Shown here in pieces: positions 61,846-64,000 of a stretch of DNA of 64,000 bases. Made by a program: the position numbers and the translations under genes. This DNA comes from Maribacter antarcticus DSM 21422. Lineage in GTDB: Bacteria; Bacteroidota; Bacteroidia; Flavobacteriales; Flavobacteriaceae. Below the pieces are notes generated by a model. That model was not told the origin of the DNA. It searched no databases and saw nothing but the letters and a program-made list of their open reading frames with translations. Location of the stretch: NCBI RefSeq assembly GCF_000621125.1, contig NZ_JHZC01000004.1, positions 62,001 to 126,000 on the forward strand. The letters run 5' to 3'. Position 1 is the first letter of the stretch. The number at the start of each line of letters is the position of its first letter.

Positions 61846-62634
61846 TTATAACACGATAAAATTATCAAGGTCCAGCGTCCAATCGTAGTTTTTATAGGTA
61901 ATATCGATATTCTTTGTAGTCGGTATTAAACCTTGTTCTTTTAATATGCTCTTTACGCCGCTCTTCCCATCAAAATCTCCACGAAACCAACTGAACAAGG
62001 CCGTAACGGCAACTTCCTTTTTTTCTTCCGAATATACGGTAGTGCGCTTAAGGTAGGTAGAAGTTCCTTTTTCAAATTGCTCATTCAATCTTTTCCAATC
62101 GTAAATAGCTACAGGAGGACAGTCTTTTGCACCACAGTTTAAAGCAAAATGTACGCGATAGTCTCGTTTGTCTACCCGTAATCTTCGTTCAAATTTGTTG
62201 GGAAACCATTTGCGTATCATACCTAGTCCATATTTCCATTGCGATTTTCTGATGATACCATGTTCTATTTTAGCAAAGGAAACGGTTTCCCCAGCGATAG
62301 TAATTTGTTCTTCTTTGAAAAAACTACCACGGTCATCGTATAGTTCAGGTTGCTCCTTAAGAAGTACTTGGATATAGGCATTATATATATTCACCCAAAA
62401 GGCCAACCTTTTGGCATCTGTGTCCAATGCGTTATCTAATTCTAGACTGCTAGTAGTCGCTAACAGTTTCTGAATATCCTTGGTGTTTTCATTTTCTTTT
62501 AGACGTTCTAAAAAAGTTTCGGAAATTTTATTGTAGTCAGTCTGATTTTTATTGATGGTTTGCGCTTCTATTGGGTTTTTACAAGAAAGGAAAATCAAAG
62601 TAACCATATATAAAACGGAGTAGGTATATTTCAT
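61846..62634 (-). CDS. DUF547 lipoprotein
   Basis: 262 aa, lipoprotein signal peptide (LYMVTLIFLSC). The DUF547 domain is recognised by RLAFWVNIYNAYIQVLL, ITIAGETVSFAKIEHGII, RKSQWKYGLGMIRKWFPNKF, VHFALNCGAKDCPPVAIYDW and LKRTTVYSEE. The conserved GAKDCPP Cys motif is present. Function unknown; members occur near envelope and quinone genes. Convergent, 7 nt from the barrel gene. Confidence 0.9.
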   Translation of the reverse strand: MKYTYSVLYMVTLIFLSCKNPIEAQTINKNQTDYNKISETFLERLKENENTKDIQKLLATTSSLELDNALDTDAKRLAFWVNIYNAYIQVLLKEQPELYDDRGSFFKEEQITIAGETVSFAKIEHGIIRKSQWKYGLGMIRKWFPNKFERRLRVDKRDYRVHFALNCGAKDCPPVAIYDWKRLNEQFEKGTSTYLKRTTVYSEEKKEVAVTALFSWFRGDFDGKSGVKSILKEQGLIPTTKNIDITYKNYDWTLDLDNFIVL

Positions 62635-62845
62635 AATGTTAGTATTCTTTGTCCATAGTTACGTAAAATATTTCCTATGGTTTTCTAAGTAGGTCGCAAA
62701 AGTGCTATTAACTTTCAGCCCCATGGTTTTATTTCTATTTTTAAAACCTTTACACTTTGTTTTGCGTAGATTTAGCAAAGGCCTGGTCTATACCAATGTA
62801 AAGAAAATCTAAAGTAGGATTAGTGCTTGATAAAATATAAGGTGT

Positions 62846-63538
62846 ATGATTAGTATTATTATTCCTGCCCACAATGAGCGGGATAATTTAGTAGAATTAC
62901 TTAATTATGTCGCATCAATTCAGGATATAGATCAGGCAGAAATTATTATCGCTTTATCACCGGAAAGTTCATTTAATAAGGGTGATGTGTTGTATCCTCA
63001 GGTACGAGTGCTAAGGTGTGCTCAAAAGGGTAGAGGGGTACAAATGAACGAGGCATCTAGACTTGCTTTGGGTACTATTTTAGTTTTTTTACATGCCGAC
63101 GTTAGACCTCCTAGTACATTTATATCCGATATCAATAAGACAACAAATGCCAAATATGATGCTGGTTTTTTTTCTTATAAATTCGATAGCGAAAGTTTTT
63201 GGTTAAAAATTAATGCCTCATTTACTGACAAGGATGGTATTTTTACTGGCGGTGGAGATCAATGTCTTTTTATTCGTAAAACTATTTTTGAACGCTTGGG
63301 CGGGTTTAATGAAACTCAGCTATTGATGGAAGATTTTGAATTTTTTAAACGGATGAAGCGCGCTCGGGTTCCGTATACTATTGTTAAAAGCAATCTCATA
63401 GTATCAGCACGCAAGTATGAGTATAATTCTTATCTTAGGGTGAATTTATCTAATTTTTTGTTGGTGATTCTTTTTAATATAGGATACCCTAGTACTACAT
63501 TAAAAGCGATTCATGATAAATTGATTCGGACAGTATAG
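62846..63538 (+). CDS. Glycosyltransferase of the arsenosugar-biosynthesis type (TIGR04283-like)
   Basis: 230 aa GT-A fold: IIIPAHNERDNLVELLNY at the start, RVLRCAQKGRGVQMNEASRL (the GRGxQMNxG signature), LVFLHADVRPP (DxD-like HAD), GGDQCLFIRKTIFERLGGFN and LLMEDFEFFKRMKRARVPYT. Close to TIGR04283 glycosyltransferases associated with arsenosugar formation. The next gene, a VOC-domain protein, begins 1 nt after its stop. Confidence 0.88.
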   Translation: MISIIIPAHNERDNLVELLNYVASIQDIDQAEIIIALSPESSFNKGDVLYPQVRVLRCAQKGRGVQMNEASRLALGTILVFLHADVRPPSTFISDINKTTNAKYDAGFFSYKFDSESFWLKINASFTDKDGIFTGGGDQCLFIRKTIFERLGGFNETQLLMEDFEFFKRMKRARVPYTIVKSNLIVSARKYEYNSYLRVNLSNFLLVILFNIGYPSTTLKAIHDKLIRTV

Positions 63539-63539
63539 T

Positions 63540-64000
63540 ATGGATGCAATAATAAACGGAATACAACAAATAGGAATAGGCGTAGCCGATACGAAGACTG
63601 TATTTAACTGGTATCGAGAATATTTAGGGTTTGATATACTTTTGTTTAGTGACGAAGCAACCGCAACCCTTATGGCTAAATACACCAAGGGTAAAGCCCA
63701 AAGGAGGGATGCATATTTATCTTTGAATATGCGCGGTGGTGGCGGTTTGGAAATCTGGCAGTTTAAAAATCGTATTCCGATTCCACCCAAAAATGACACT
63801 TTACTAGGAGATTTGGGCATCAATGCTATGGTCCTACGAAGCAATAGCATAAGCAACACGCATACAATTCTTTTAGAGCAGGAACTGACATTCCTAACTG
63901 ATATTATGATTTCCACTCCCAAAAGGGAGTTTTTTTATTTTAATGACCCTTGGGGTAATCTGGTACAAGTAGTACAGGATAACTATGCCTTTTGTAATAC
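63540..64000 (+). CDS. VOC (glyoxalase-like) protein, partial
   Basis: ATG 63540 follows the previous stop by one nucleotide and the frame remains open to the window end (153 codons). It has VOC features: GIGVADTKTVFNWYREYLGF, AYLSLNMRGGGGLEIWQFKN (Glu ligand) and REFFYFNDPWGNLVQVVQ. The metal-binding positions seem Gln/Glu-type. Substrate unknown; its location with the arsenosugar-type glycosyltransferase suggests a role in that pathway. The C-terminus is outside the window. Confidence 0.85.
   Translation, partial: MDAIINGIQQIGIGVADTKTVFNWYREYLGFDILLFSDEATATLMAKYTKGKAQRRDAYLSLNMRGGGGLEIWQFKNRIPIPPKNDTLLGDLGINAMVLRSNSISNTHTILLEQELTFLTDIMISTPKREFFYFNDPWGNLVQVVQDNYAFCN

Noticed and set aside
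1-64000. CRISPR arrays, tRNA or rRNA genes, integrases, prophage
   Set aside because: No regularly spaced repeats, no cloverleaf candidates and no phage or integrase proteins were recognised on either strand.

Overview
The window reads as chromosome of a marine Flavobacteriaceae-type bacterium (Bacteroidetes; inferred from gene content, not from a 16S gene). The DNA is AT-rich. Characteristic families are present: DUF6090 proteins, two-component-propeller histidine kinases with Y_Y_Y domains, LytTR regulators, 2TM proteins, LETM1-related protein, DUF4331, and many Bacteroidetes-style lipoproteins. No tRNA, rRNA, CRISPR array, integrase or phage gene was seen.

Left part (1-12.9 kb): a patchwork of intact genes and decaying ones. 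A secreted-protein pseudogene (1-1029) carries stops and frameshifts. A row of DUF6090 genes has two intact copies and two N-terminal stubs, separated by a small DUF559-nuclease element with inverted terminal repeats and by an internally deleted copy of that element. Then come an orphan class III cyclase 3' end, an S9 peptidase, an NAD-dependent epimerase-like gene, a pseudogene with four in-frame stops, a carboxypeptidase-regulatory-domain protein and a band-7 lipoprotein.

Middle part (12.9-37.7 kb, all on the minus strand): a long signalling array. In transcription order it holds four histidine kinases sharing nearly the same HisKA/HATPase module, a stand-alone CheY-like receiver, a receiver-adenylyl cyclase fusion, a PycTM (DUF5706) membrane protein of the type used as Pycsar phage-defence effector, and a small helical protein. 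I regard this phosphorelay-cyclase-PycTM arrangement as the most interesting system in the window. Directly upstream, and possibly on the same transcript, is a run of exported hydrolases: D-aminoacylase-like, three S12/beta-lactamase-like serine hydrolases, M19 dipeptidase, M28 peptidase and a metallophosphoesterase. Their known specificities point towards D-amino-acid-containing peptides.

Right part (38-64 kb): ordinary chromosomal genes with two further signalling units. One is a TPR histidine kinase with a LytTR regulator (40-42.8 kb). The other (49.5-53.7 kb) is a LytS-like kinase with a C-terminal 2TM domain, followed by four tandem 2TM proteins, a membrane protein and a LytTR regulator. 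Also here: RhlE-type helicase, a C-type-lectin surface protein, an FAD-dependent dehydrogenase, a LETM1-related protein, a DUF4331 pair with a TPR lipoprotein, an RND/MMPL exporter, a BamA/TamA-like barrel, a DUF547 lipoprotein, an arsenosugar-type glycosyltransferase and a VOC protein cut by the right edge.
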